A DNA stretch of 64,000 bases from Zasmidium citrigriseum (taxonomy: Eukaryota > Ascomycota > Dothideomycetes > Mycosphaerellales > Mycosphaerellaceae). Location of the stretch: contig NHNW01000051.1 of assembly GCA_002786025.1 (NCBI GenBank), positions 62,001-126,000 of the forward strand, given 5' to 3'. Positions 55,710-64,000 of this stretch are shown here, piece after piece. Under the pieces are notes generated by a model that made no database searches, had not been told where the DNA came from, and was given only the letters and a program-made list of their open reading frames with translations. The stretch's first letter is position 1. The number at the start of each line of letters is the position of its first letter. The position numbers and the translations under genes are program-made.

Positions 55710-57476
55710 TCAACGCCAGGAATTCCTAACGGCAATATTGCCATCCTCAACACTCCAGTCCACGCAGTCATTGTCCCTCATCTGTCCAGGGTGGAAGTAT
55801 ATACAACGGCCCGTGAAACACCTGCTTTTGTTTCTGCAGCGCATGTACACGCAGCTGAGGCCGTCCGCCGTGCATTGGGTACATCTTCCGTTGGAAGAGC
55901 ATTCCCGGCCTCTGAGATAGCAGTTCTGGCACATTGGACTCCGCTTCGACTTGTGATCTCCTGAGCCACGCCGCTTTCGCTTCTTGGATGTGCCTGGCGG
56001 CCGGGAATGGTTGCCTTGGCGAGTATGAGCCAAATTGTCACGGCGAGGATCTCGAGGATCGAAGAAGCGGCCGCGGACGTTTACGCCGCGCTTTGGAAGT
56101 CTCTCCGATAATGAGAACGTGCGACGAGGGGCGGGGGAGGGCACAGGTGGCTCAGCTTGCTCTGCATTCGTGGAGATAGCGGCCCGGGGATTCTGTCGCT
56201 CCGTCGAAGCAGGCTCCTCTTCCTCTGCTTTCTTCTCGTCCTCTGGATGGGCGGCCGTGCCATGGAAGACTCTCCAGTCGAAGTTGGCCGGCGGCTGCTG
56301 CTCGTCCATCTCCGTGACGGCGGTATCCCCTAAGCCTTCAAACGATCGCTCGACGGCATGGCCATCGACGTTCCCAGGGAGAGAGCCGTCGCCAGGCATC
56401 TCGTCGTCCTCGTCCTCATCAGCATACCCAGGTTCCCGCGGCAGATTCGCCACCAGCGACAGCTCTCTCCATTCACGGCCCTCAACAACCTCTCCCTGCA
56501 TGATTCTGCCTTGCCGGTGTGACCGAAGTAGCCATTTCCTGCAGCTTTCACCCATGTCCTGTTCACGATACTCAGGATCTGGACCCCTATGTTCAGGAGC
56601 ATCCTTGTCGGGGTTAGGCGTGAAGCCCGGCCATTGTATGCGTGGTGGCATTTGAATGTCCGCCTCTTCATGTGCTTGCTGGTGGTCGTCATGTGCTTGT
56701 CCTGATAGCATTTGCGCGGCAGGTGGCACGTGCTGCTGGGGCGGATTGTCATGTGTTTGCTTGGACTGGTGTGAAACAGGCCATTCTCGCGTCATGATTT
56801 CTTGGCCTGGGAGACCAGCAGCCTCTTCGGTGGCATGGCCAGCTTGATCTGCGTCGAGACAGCCGTCTGGCATCTCGCAGACCTCCGATGCCGTCCGACG
56901 CCGTCGAGGTGCAGGCACAGGCGCAGTCTTCTTGGGCTTCTCCGCCTCTTCAATAGCCTTCGCGAGACTGCCAGCTACCAGATTGAAGTTGCGTTCTTGT
57001 CGTCCCAGCTTCTCCATTTCGGCATCGTTGTCTGAGGCACTGAGAGCGAGCTCGTCGACCCGACTCTTGATTCTCGCGCTGAGAAAGCGCAATTCGTCCG
57101 CGATACTCTGTGGCGGCGGCGGCGGCGGCGGTGGCTGCAATTGAGACTGCTTGCCAGCTCGACGGCTGTCCCTCGCGGCAATCTCATCCTTCAAGCCGGC
57201 AACCTCCTCTTCCAGGTCATTGATAGTGACATCTTTCGACGTCAATTGCTCCTCGTAGGAGGCATTCTGCTCAAGCAGGGTGGAACTTGTTGCCTCTAGA
57301 TGGCGGATTATGTCGTCCTTTCGGGAATTGGTGTCGTCTTTCAAGCGCAGTTGCTCGGTGAGCTGCGCATTGTCTTGTTTGCTCTTCTCGAGAGCGGCAT
57401 TTGTCTCTTCTTTCTCCTGATCAGATTTCTGTAGTCGCTGTCGAAATGGTCCGAGAAGGTCCTCCCAGCCGTCCAT
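55710..57476 (-). CDS. Zinc-module family protein D: coiled coil, central shared domain, C-terminal Zn2Cys6-CCCH module
   Basis: Intronless, 588 residues from the Met at 57476; the frame is open to 57620, but MDGWEDLLGPFRQR matches the start of protein C. A long coiled coil covers 20-105 and a Pro8 run encoded by a GGC microsatellite lies near 115-122. Residues 277-355 (56412-56648) carry the domain shared with B: PRIQWPGF, DMGESCRKW, GRIM, EWRELSLVANLP and PGYADED. FDWRVFHGT follows. A basic RKRRGSGDHKSKRS stretch precedes the module at 516-562 (55791-55931), with spacing C-2-C-6-C-5-C-2-C-6-C-4-C-5-C-4-C-3-H and then PGQ. Likely nuclear; role unknown. Confidence 0.82.
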   Translation of the reverse strand: MDGWEDLLGPFRQRLQKSDQEKEETNAALEKSKQDNAQLTEQLRLKDDTNSRKDDIIRHLEATSSTLLEQNASYEEQLTSKDVTINDLEEEVAGLKDEIAARDSRRAGKQSQLQPPPPPPPPQSIADELRFLSARIKSRVDELALSASDNDAEMEKLGRQERNFNLVAGSLAKAIEEAEKPKKTAPVPAPRRRRTASEVCEMPDGCLDADQAGHATEEAAGLPGQEIMTREWPVSHQSKQTHDNPPQQHVPPAAQMLSGQAHDDHQQAHEEADIQMPPRIQWPGFTPNPDKDAPEHRGPDPEYREQDMGESCRKWLLRSHRQGRIMQGEVVEGREWRELSLVANLPREPGYADEDEDDEMPGDGSLPGNVDGHAVERSFEGLGDTAVTEMDEQQPPANFDWRVFHGTAAHPEDEKKAEEEEPASTERQNPRAAISTNAEQAEPPVPSPAPRRTFSLSERLPKRGVNVRGRFFDPRDPRRDNLAHTRQGNHSRPPGTSKKRKRRGSGDHKSKRSPMCQNCYLRGRECSSNGRCTQCTADGLSCVYMRCRNKSRCFTGRCIYFHPGQMRDNDCVDWSVEDGNIAVRNSWR

Positions 57477-57577
57477 GGTGGTGATGCTGGTCGTGCTGTC
57501 AAGAATCGCAGAATCCCGCCGCCTCCCAAATTCTGAGTGTGCCAAAATCCCGAACCACGGCTCTCGCCCCACAAACG

Positions 57578-57618
57578 CCAAGCCCACATGTGAAAGCTGA
57601 AGAAAGCAAGTGAATGTC
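57578..57618 (-). promoter_or_regulatory. Shared upstream element (copy for 55710-57476)
   Basis: In gene sense: TTGACATTCACTTGCTTTCT, TCAGCTTTCACATGTGGGCTTGGC, about 100-142 bp before the ATG. It matches the elements near 54419 and 42592. Confidence 0.55.
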
Positions 57619-57648
57619 AAACCAAACCCTCAATACAACCATCCTACT

Positions 57649-59367
57649 CTACGAAACCTTCCAATCATTCCCCCTCTCCCACGCAAACCCAACCCGATAA
57701 ACCATCTCCTCATCCCACCACTTCCCAATAACCTGCATGCCCACGGGCAACTTAACACCCTCCTTCCCCACCGCAGGCCCCTCTTTCGGCGGCAGCATAC
57801 CGATCGGCATCGCCAAAACCGGATGGCCTGTCTGGTTGAATTGGCAGGTGTTGCTGACGAGACCGACTTGCTTTTTAATCTGCTCTAGCGGGGTGGCGTC
57901 TAACTCTGCGTGGGTTGTGGCGACGTAAGGAAGGGTGGGCGTGATCAGGACGTCGTACTGCTCCAACGCTGCATCGTAAGCGTCGCGGAGTTTGCGGGAG
58001 AGGTTTGTGGCTTTGGCTTGCAGGGCGGGATATTGTTTCTCGGCGTAGGCGCCGTTGAGGTAGATGTTCTTCGAGGCGACGTAAGCTTTATCCCAGTTTT
58101 CTTGCTTCTGGATGGCATCGAGGAAGAGACCATTAAGCTCATGCATAGCGTGCCCCCGACGACCGTTGTATCCATTCATCTTTGTCAGATATCCGCCGAC
58201 TTTCGACACGCCGGTCCAGATGTTGGAGCCTTTGGTGTGCATGGGGATCGAGACTTCGGAGACGGTGGCGCCGAGTTTGCGGAAGCCTTCGGCGGCGGAG
58301 AGGAAGCATTCTTTGACTCTGGGGTCTAGAACGGGCATTTGGAGGGATTCCGTTATGATGCCGATTTTGAGACCTAAGAGATCGTCTGTATTCGAGAGAG
58401 CGTTGAGAGCGTCGTAGTATTTGGGGAGGTTGGAAGGCTTTCCTGCTGCGAAGCTTCTGTCGTCGATGTTGTCTGAGCCGGCGATGGCTTGGAGGAGGAG
58501 GGCGTTGTCGAGGATTGTTCTGGTCATTGGCCCGAGATGGTCGTTTGTGGCTTCGTTGCTGCCGCAGCCTAAAACCACTTCAGCATGTGCTTGAGCAAGA
58601 GAGGATAGCGACTCATACGTACCTGTATAAGGGATCAACCCAAAAGTCGGCTTGAGACCAACAACACCGCAATTCGTAGCAGGAATGCGCACAGAACCAC
58701 CTTGATCAGCACCAATACTCATATCAACCTCACCCAAAGCCACCAGAACTCCACTCCCGCTACTACTTCCACCGGCACTATACCCCTTCGCATAAGGATT
58801 CTCAACAATGCCCGTCCCCGACGAATGACTGGTCGCCGAATGGCAGAGATTCTCACAAACCGCCTTGCCCACAATATGCCCTCCAGCTTCTAAGATCCTC
58901 GTTGTCACTGTTGCGTCCAAGTTCGGCACGAAGCCTTCTACAAATTCAGTCCCCATGAGCATGGGAACGTCCTTGACGCTGATCATGTCTTTCAATGCCA
59001 CCGTCTTGCCAGCGAGGATGCCGTTGTTTGGTTTTGTGTCTTTGACGCTGCAGCGCCATGCCCAGGCTCCGTGTGTGTTCTCTGCTTCGCTTATTTGGCG
59101 GACGTCGTTTCGGGGGAAGCGGTTGAGGTCGACGGGTGGGATGTAGTCTGGTATCATCGATCAACAGTGTGTCTTGCTGTAAGCGTTGCATTACTGACCT
59201 CCCATATCCATCACTTCCTTGGCGCTCTCATCAAACACCGCCAACAGTTTCCTATAATCCTCCTTCTCCTCATCTTTGATCGTCACGCCCAAGCTCTTGC
59301 ATACCTCGTCCAACACTTCGCTTGTCACGGTAGTCCCGGCCTTGGGGTCCACGGAGAACACAGACAT
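57649..59367 (-). CDS. Amidase signature family enzyme
   Basis: Exons 59199-59367, 58623-59147 and 57649-58568 give 537 residues. The first intron (GTCAGT to TACCAG) joins MDMG to DYIPPVDL. The second (54 bp, GTACGT to TTTTAG) joins YTG to CGSNEATNDHLGPM. It is a multiple of three without a stop, so the unspliced frame is also open, but only splicing restores the family sequence. The catalytic Lys is in VALKDMISV. The cis-Ser is in the Gly/Ser run AGGSSSGSG. The nucleophile Ser is in GADQGGSVRIPA. The enzyme hydrolyses an amide; the substrate (acetamide, indoleacetamide or other) cannot be told. No signal peptide. Confidence 0.92.
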
Positions 59368-59832
59368 CTTGCTCAGCTCTGTCCTCCAATGCACTGTCCA
59401 GAAAGAATCAGATACAAAAAGATATACTCTACCTCACCAGCAGCACCAAGCTGTCACCCAGCGAGCCATTCCCGGTCATTCCTCTCTACGGCAGTCATCA
59501 CAGACAGCTTGCCCGCTATCGATACCTCGCTGCAGGTACAGCAGGCTTATCATAGCCCTCGCCTAAGGTTCGTTGCCGATGGAGGGAGGAGAGCTCGAAT
59601 GAGGTGACGTTGAAACGCGTTGGCCGAAGCGAAGCTCGGACCATGCGAGCGAGATAGGCAGGACAACGACACCTCCTCATCTGACTCTCTTTTGCATGAT
59701 GAACATTCGGCGAGGCTATCGATAGCCGCGATGTAGCTCGTTTGAGAGCTGTGTAGAAGTACATGTACAAGCTGGGAGTCTGGTAAGCTGCATACTTTTT
59801 CCCTCTATCATCTTTTTTTCATCCCTCTCAAA
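59368..59832. other. Divergent promoter between amidase and deacetylase genes
   Basis: 465 bp between divergently transcribed genes. No definite motif; both genes act on C-N bonds, so shared nitrogen control is possible but not shown. Confidence 0.35.
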
Positions 59833-61074
59833 ATGGCCCACGCAAGAGAAGAATACCTCCTCCCCCGCGACTTCGAAGGCTACGGCCCCAACCCACCCTC
59901 AGCCGAATGGCCCAATGGAGCCCGCATCGCGATATCCGTAAGTCAAGCAGGAGACAGGAAGCAACTTGCCACATGCCTGGACTATATCCTGATCCTTTCA
60001 TCAGTTCGTCCTCAACTACGAAGAAGGCGGCGAACGCTCCATCCTCGAAGGCGACCCCCACAGCGAACCCTACCTCTGGGAGAAAGGCTCCAGCGGCGGC
60101 TGCAAAGAAAACGCGCGCTACCTGAACGCCGAGCAAGACTTCGAGTATGGCTCGCGCGTCGGCGTCTGGAGATTAATGCGGTTGTTTGAGGAGTTTGGGT
60201 GGCGGATTACGATTTATGCCGTTGCGAGGGCGATGGAGTTGAATCCGGCTTTTGGGGCTTGGTGCAGGGAGAAGGGGCATGAGATTGCGAATCATGGGTT
60301 GAGGTTTGTTTTACTATTTCACGGGATTGACGAAGGGGTGGGAGATGTAGCTGACGGTGTGTAGATGGCTCGATTTCTGGGACCTGGATGTTGAGAAGGA
60401 TAAACAGCAAGTATTTTCCCATCCATTATAACTGCCGTCCCTAACAAGTTTTCTAGATACGTCAAAGCCTCGCAAAACCTCCTCCACAAAGTCACCGGCG
60501 AATTCCCCGTCGGCGTCTACTTCGGCCGCAGCACGCCCAACACACCGGGCATGCTCCCCCTAATCTTCAAAGAAATGCACGCCGAGCAAGGGACGCCGAA
60601 ACTTTTGTATAGCTCCGAGTGCTATAATGATGATGTGCCGTATTGGGTCGATTTGCCGTATGAGAGGGATTTGCCTGATGGGGAGAAGGAGGGGATGTTG
60701 TTGATCGTGAGTTCTCCATCCTAGGCTTGGATGAAGGACTAGTTTTGCTGACATTGTTGACCTAGCCATACAATTACGACTGCAATGATGGAAAGTTCCA
60801 CATGGCACCCGGCTTCACGTCTAGCAGCGGACAGCTGTATGAGCAGTACTTGAAGAGTACTTTCGATATGCTGTATCGCGAGGGCGGAAAGATGATGAAC
60901 ATTCCTCTGCACAGCCGGATCACAGGCAAAGCAGGCAGAGCGGAGGCTTTGAGGAATTTCATGTTGTACGTCTCCCAGAAGGAAGGAGTCTGGGTCACGA
61001 CACGCAAAGACATCGCTCTGCATTACCGTAGCAAGTTCCCATACAAGCCTGGCTCGAGAAGAGGCGGGAAGTAA
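59833..61074 (+). CDS. Polysaccharide-deacetylase-fold hydrolase, PuuE allantoinase-like
   Basis: Exons 59833-59937, 60005-60303, 60365-60406, 60457-60706 and 60766-61074 give 334 residues. YLLPRDFEGYGPNPPSAEWP and FVLNYEEGGERSILEGDPHS are typical of the PuuE branch. GCKENARYLN and EYGSRVGVWRLMRLFEEFG follow, then KGHEIANHGLRWLDF (metal-site His region; usually HGWRW). GVYFGRSTPNTP and LLYSSECYNDDVPYW follow. The third intron (60407-60456) begins GCAAGT, a GC-AG intron with perfect GC-donor context and branch CTAAC. A GT donor 4 nt downstream breaks the frame. Members hydrolyse allantoin or deacetylate chitin-like sugars; purine use would suit the neighbouring amidase but is not proven. Confidence 0.88.
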
Positions 61075-61377
61075 TCGAGAAATGAAGGATGAGAAGATTT
61101 TTAACACTCTCAACATTGAGTCTGGATTTTTGATTTATTGCCGTCGAACGCTCCTTTATACAGTGGCAACATGCTGCTCGGAAAGTGTAGTAAGTTACAT
61201 GCCTTCCCTCTCCCGCTCTCCCTTTTGCCGCCTCCCGATCTACAGTCAAACGCAAAGAAATCGCTCGGGTTCGGCGCGCAAATAACACGGTTCGGAGAGC
61301 TCGCGATGAATGCTCTGCCAAAGTCGAGTATACAACACCGCCGCCGTCTATGTCCGCTCTGATGCTGGCGGTGTGAT
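61075..61377. other. Convergent 3' flanks, no gene seen
   Basis: 303 bp between stop codons of the deacetylase and COX5. Only short frames occur. Confidence 0.4.
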
Positions 61378-62191
61378 TTACTCCTTGGGCTTGGGACCGC
61401 TCTGGACGTTTCCAGGGCCCTTGTAGTCCTCGCCGCCGACGAAGCTGATTGGCTCGATCTTGTTCTCCTGTAGTGGTATCATGTGTTAGTCGGATGCTCA
61501 TATACGGTATTTCTTCCAGATGATCATGATCTTGGAACATGAGGTATTGCAGTCTTACCTTCATGTACTCGTCGGTAGCAAGTTGCCATTCCTTGTTCAT
61601 TGATCGTGGCGGTGGTCGTGCGAAGTAGCGAGTAACGCCGAAGATGACACCAGCGGCAGCAACGCCAACCATGGTGTAGAGGAAAACCTTGGTGCCCTCA
61701 CCGGGAGGAGTCTGGGCACGGGGGCCGTGTGGGCCGAAAGCGATCCAGTATGCTGTGAACAAGATCGTGTCAGCGTTATGTTCCATTTCATATTCCATAC
61801 GCGCCGCAATGGGTATCTTCACGACCATCCCAGATAGCCGGCGTTTTCCCGATAGCAACTCCCAACCAACACGTGCCGCCTCTTTCAATACCCACAAAAC
61901 ATCGCATTGCAATCACCTACCGGCCTTCTTCTCCTGGAGCGTAAGCTCGTTCCAGTCAACCTTCATGCGATCTCTCAGGGCCATCCACAGGTCGGCCTGC
62001 TCCTGAGGAGGCATGGCCTCCCATCTCTTCTCAATGTTCGCGAGCGTGGGGTTGGAGATGGCGTGCGCGCATCGCACTTGCTGCTGATGTGACTGTGGTT
62101 TCCGGGCGAGCGGCGTGAGCGAGGCGGCGGCGGTCCGGGTGGTCTGCACGGAGGCAGGGAGTTGACGGAGGAGAGGAGTCGTCCGGAGCAT
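61378..62191 (-). CDS. COX5: Cytochrome c oxidase subunit 5 (COX IV family)
   Basis: Exons 61921-62191, 61559-61752 and 61378-61467 give 184 residues. The first intron (GTAGGT to GTTCACAG) joins in phase 1 (EKKA to AYWIAFGP). The second (GTAAGA to ACTACAG) joins in phase 0 (EYMK to ENKIEP). The N-terminus is an Arg/Ser/Ala mitochondrial presequence (MLRTTPLLRQLPASVQTTRT). The mature start, SNPTLANIEKRWEAMPPQEQ, is typical of COX IV/Cox5. A single membrane helix, KVFLYTMVGVAAAGVIFGV, follows, then NKEWQLATDEYMK. It is a nuclear-encoded structural subunit of respiratory complex IV in the inner membrane. Confidence 0.95.
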
Positions 62192-63219
62192 GTTGGCGAC
62201 GGATTATGAGGAGCGGAGAGGGTGGAAGTGGTGTGTATTAAGCGAGGAGAGCCTCAATGGGGCGGAGAGGGCGGCCAGACGGGTGGGTGATGGTGGTGCG
62301 GCCGCGGATGGGGTGTCAATGGTGGTGATGTTGTCAGTTTCGAGCTCTGCAGCTTCGATTTCCAGCGGGAACGGGAGGAACCCCGTAACGCATTTCGCCC
62401 AATCATCGCGAGTGTGACTAAGCCACGCAGCCAACCTCGGCCACGATTTCACCCGACGCAACTTTTCTTCGTCCTGCTCATCACCAGATCGATCTCCTGA
62501 TCTAACACCATCAACACCGGCGTAGCATCTCTACACATGGCTCTTTGATCAAGAGACTCAAATCCAACATGGCTTTGCGTAGAGACACTCACAATAGCTT
62601 CTATCAGTACTGCCCCTGAGAAGAACGGGAACCTGCATGGATATCCACAACGAGACGGCCAGCGATTCAACAGCATGCTGCATCACCAAACACGGAGACA
62701 GAAGCATCGTGTAGACATGTGGTAAGTCCGCAAGATGACTGATCTGCTATTGCAGATGGCGGCGACCCAACTCGACGATACTGGCCAACCCAGAGCCACT
62801 GATCTTGATACCATCAACGCGTTCGATTTATCTCCATGCAACCACCCGTTCGTGGGCCCAGGACCTTGGACATCGCGTCTTATGATGCGACAGCTCCGTT
62901 TGCAAAGACGGAGATGAGCAAGAAATTCGGCATTCTCAGCCGCCGCACATTGATCGGAGCTGTCGTGTACCTTGGCCGCCTCGCTCCAAGAACATCGACT
63001 GCTGCGACTTTTTACAGCGCTGTCTGTGAACTGACAGAGCCTATTTCAGCTCCCGTCTCCCCTTCCAGGATCTTTGCCCCCAACGCTGGACATCTTGGCT
63101 CAGAAAGACTTTCGATAATCCCCACTTGAACACCTTTCGCCGCACCTCAACAGCACATTTCCCAATTGCTTGACCGCAGCACCAAGTTGGAAGCCACCTA
63201 ATCCGAAACCTCAGTTTGA
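62192..63219. other. Divergent promoter region, no gene supported
   Basis: 1 kb. A plus-strand frame at 62735-62917 and another at 62836-63129 are open but without domain or splice support. Confidence 0.35.
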
Positions 63220-64000
63220 ATGGATCAAGTCTTGCCAGACGAACTTTTGGTTCGCGTCTTCAGCCTGCTGTCAGAATCTCGAAAGGACATCTCAGCTTGC
63301 CGTTTGGTCTGCAGGACCTTCACGCGATGCTCCACCCAGTTCCTCATCACTCGCGTTGTCTACGCCAATCGTCTAGACGTCATCAAGCGCCTGTGCGATG
63401 TCCTGGACCATGGCAATGATCAAATACGGAACGGGGTTATCGAGCTCGTGTATGACGCCAGCGAATATCGTGTTCAAACGGCAACCAGCCTACAATGCTA
63501 CAAAGAGGCATGCGACGAGTCCAGGAGAGACCTGAACGATATCCAGACGAAGCGCTGGGACAGTCGCTATGACAAAGTGCGAGACCGAGTGGGTGGCAGT
63601 CGATATACCTGGGATCCTGAGTGTTTAGGTATATGGTATTATGATTCTGATGTACCCTACAATGACGGGACGAGCTGGGCGCACACCATGAGCTTTCTTG
63701 GAGGATTCGTCGACTATCACGAGAAGTATATGGAGCAGACGAGAATGGACATGGACGACTTGACAGGAGCTATCTTTCCCAAGATCTTTCGGCGATTCAG
63801 AGCGCTTCGCCGCGTGGTGTTTACGGACTTCCGAGCAATGGCATTGCCAGGCGAAACATATGATCAACTATGCGACAGACTCTTTGGAAGGACGTCGCCG
63901 CCATTCTTCGCAATGACTACCTGGATCCACGACAGTCTCTGGCAATTGTCTTCCTTCTTGGACACCGCCGAAGCTGAGGGTGATCGAATTCAACAGCTTT
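63220..64000 (+). CDS. F-box protein, 3' end beyond the window
   Basis: The frame starts with ATG at 63220 and stays open for 260 codons to the window end. Residues 1-45 (MDQVLPDELLVRVFSLLSES...CRLVCRTFTRCSTQFLITRVVY) match an F-box: L-P-D-E-L-L-x-x-[IV]-F-x-L-[LI], then the C-R-x-V-C-R helix that contacts Skp1. The rest is Asp/Arg/Trp/Tyr-rich with RFRALRRVVFTDFRAM, typical of the variable part of fungal F-box proteins. In SCF ligases such proteins choose the target. The substrate is unknown. Confidence 0.82.
   Translation, partial: MDQVLPDELLVRVFSLLSESRKDISACRLVCRTFTRCSTQFLITRVVYANRLDVIKRLCDVLDHGNDQIRNGVIELVYDASEYRVQTATSLQCYKEACDESRRDLNDIQTKRWDSRYDKVRDRVGGSRYTWDPECLGIWYYDSDVPYNDGTSWAHTMSFLGGFVDYHEKYMEQTRMDMDDLTGAIFPKIFRRFRALRRVVFTDFRAMALPGETYDQLCDRLFGRTSPPFFAMTTWIHDSLWQLSSFLDTAEAEGDRIQQL

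Noticed and set aside
57114..57136. GGC microsatellite as a regulatory repeat
   Set aside because: It codes a Pro8 run in protein D and is ordinary coding low complexity.

Overview
The window looks like nuclear DNA of a filamentous ascomycete, most likely a Dothideomycete. The evidence is many short introns (50-70 bp) with GTRNGT/CTRAC/YAG signals, fungal gene families (Lhs1, Vtc4, 2EXR/F-box-like proteins, Cox5 in three exons), GC-balanced coding DNA, and one AT-rich block destroyed in the manner of repeat-induced point mutation (RIP). No species can be named from the sequence alone.

Layout. 1-5287 is a RIP-destroyed Ty1/copia retrotransposon on the plus strand, with gag zinc knuckle, protease, integrase, reverse transcriptase and RNase H still recognisable in order. 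It abuts the 3' end of a nitric-oxide-synthase-like gene (5452-8289, minus) whose NADPH-binding end is missing. 9.9-26 kb holds an unknown two-exon gene, the ER Hsp70 Lhs1, a tRNA-like locus, a thioesterase with a frame break, two secreted or membrane Cys-containing proteins, a secreted Hsp70/actin-fold protein, the polyphosphate polymerase Vtc4 and a flavocytochrome b2-type dehydrogenase. 26.4-38.9 kb is a cluster of six 2EXR/F-box-like genes, two of them visibly broken, with a CoA-type Nudix hydrolase and an unknown coiled-coil protein among them.

39.5-57.6 kb is the most unusual part. It contains four related genes (42753-44225 plus; 44968-47156, 53619-54263 and 55710-57476 minus). All four proteins end in one Cys/His module that reads as a fungal Zn2Cys6 cluster run directly into a CCCH zinc finger. 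Spacing is identical in three copies and one residue shorter in one gap of the fourth. Two of the four share a second, central domain, and three of the four share an upstream sequence element. Among them lie a 5-copy tandem array of a roughly 0.36-0.48 kb unit and a single diverged copy of the same unit, each followed by the same block of about 100 bp. Housekeeping genes (a serine carboxypeptidase and GAPDH) sit between the family members.

57.6-64 kb carries an amidase, a PuuE-type polysaccharide deacetylase with a GC-AG intron, cytochrome c oxidase subunit 5 and the start of an F-box protein that runs off the window. Splice sites were assigned by eye from frame continuity and consensus; no database search was possible.
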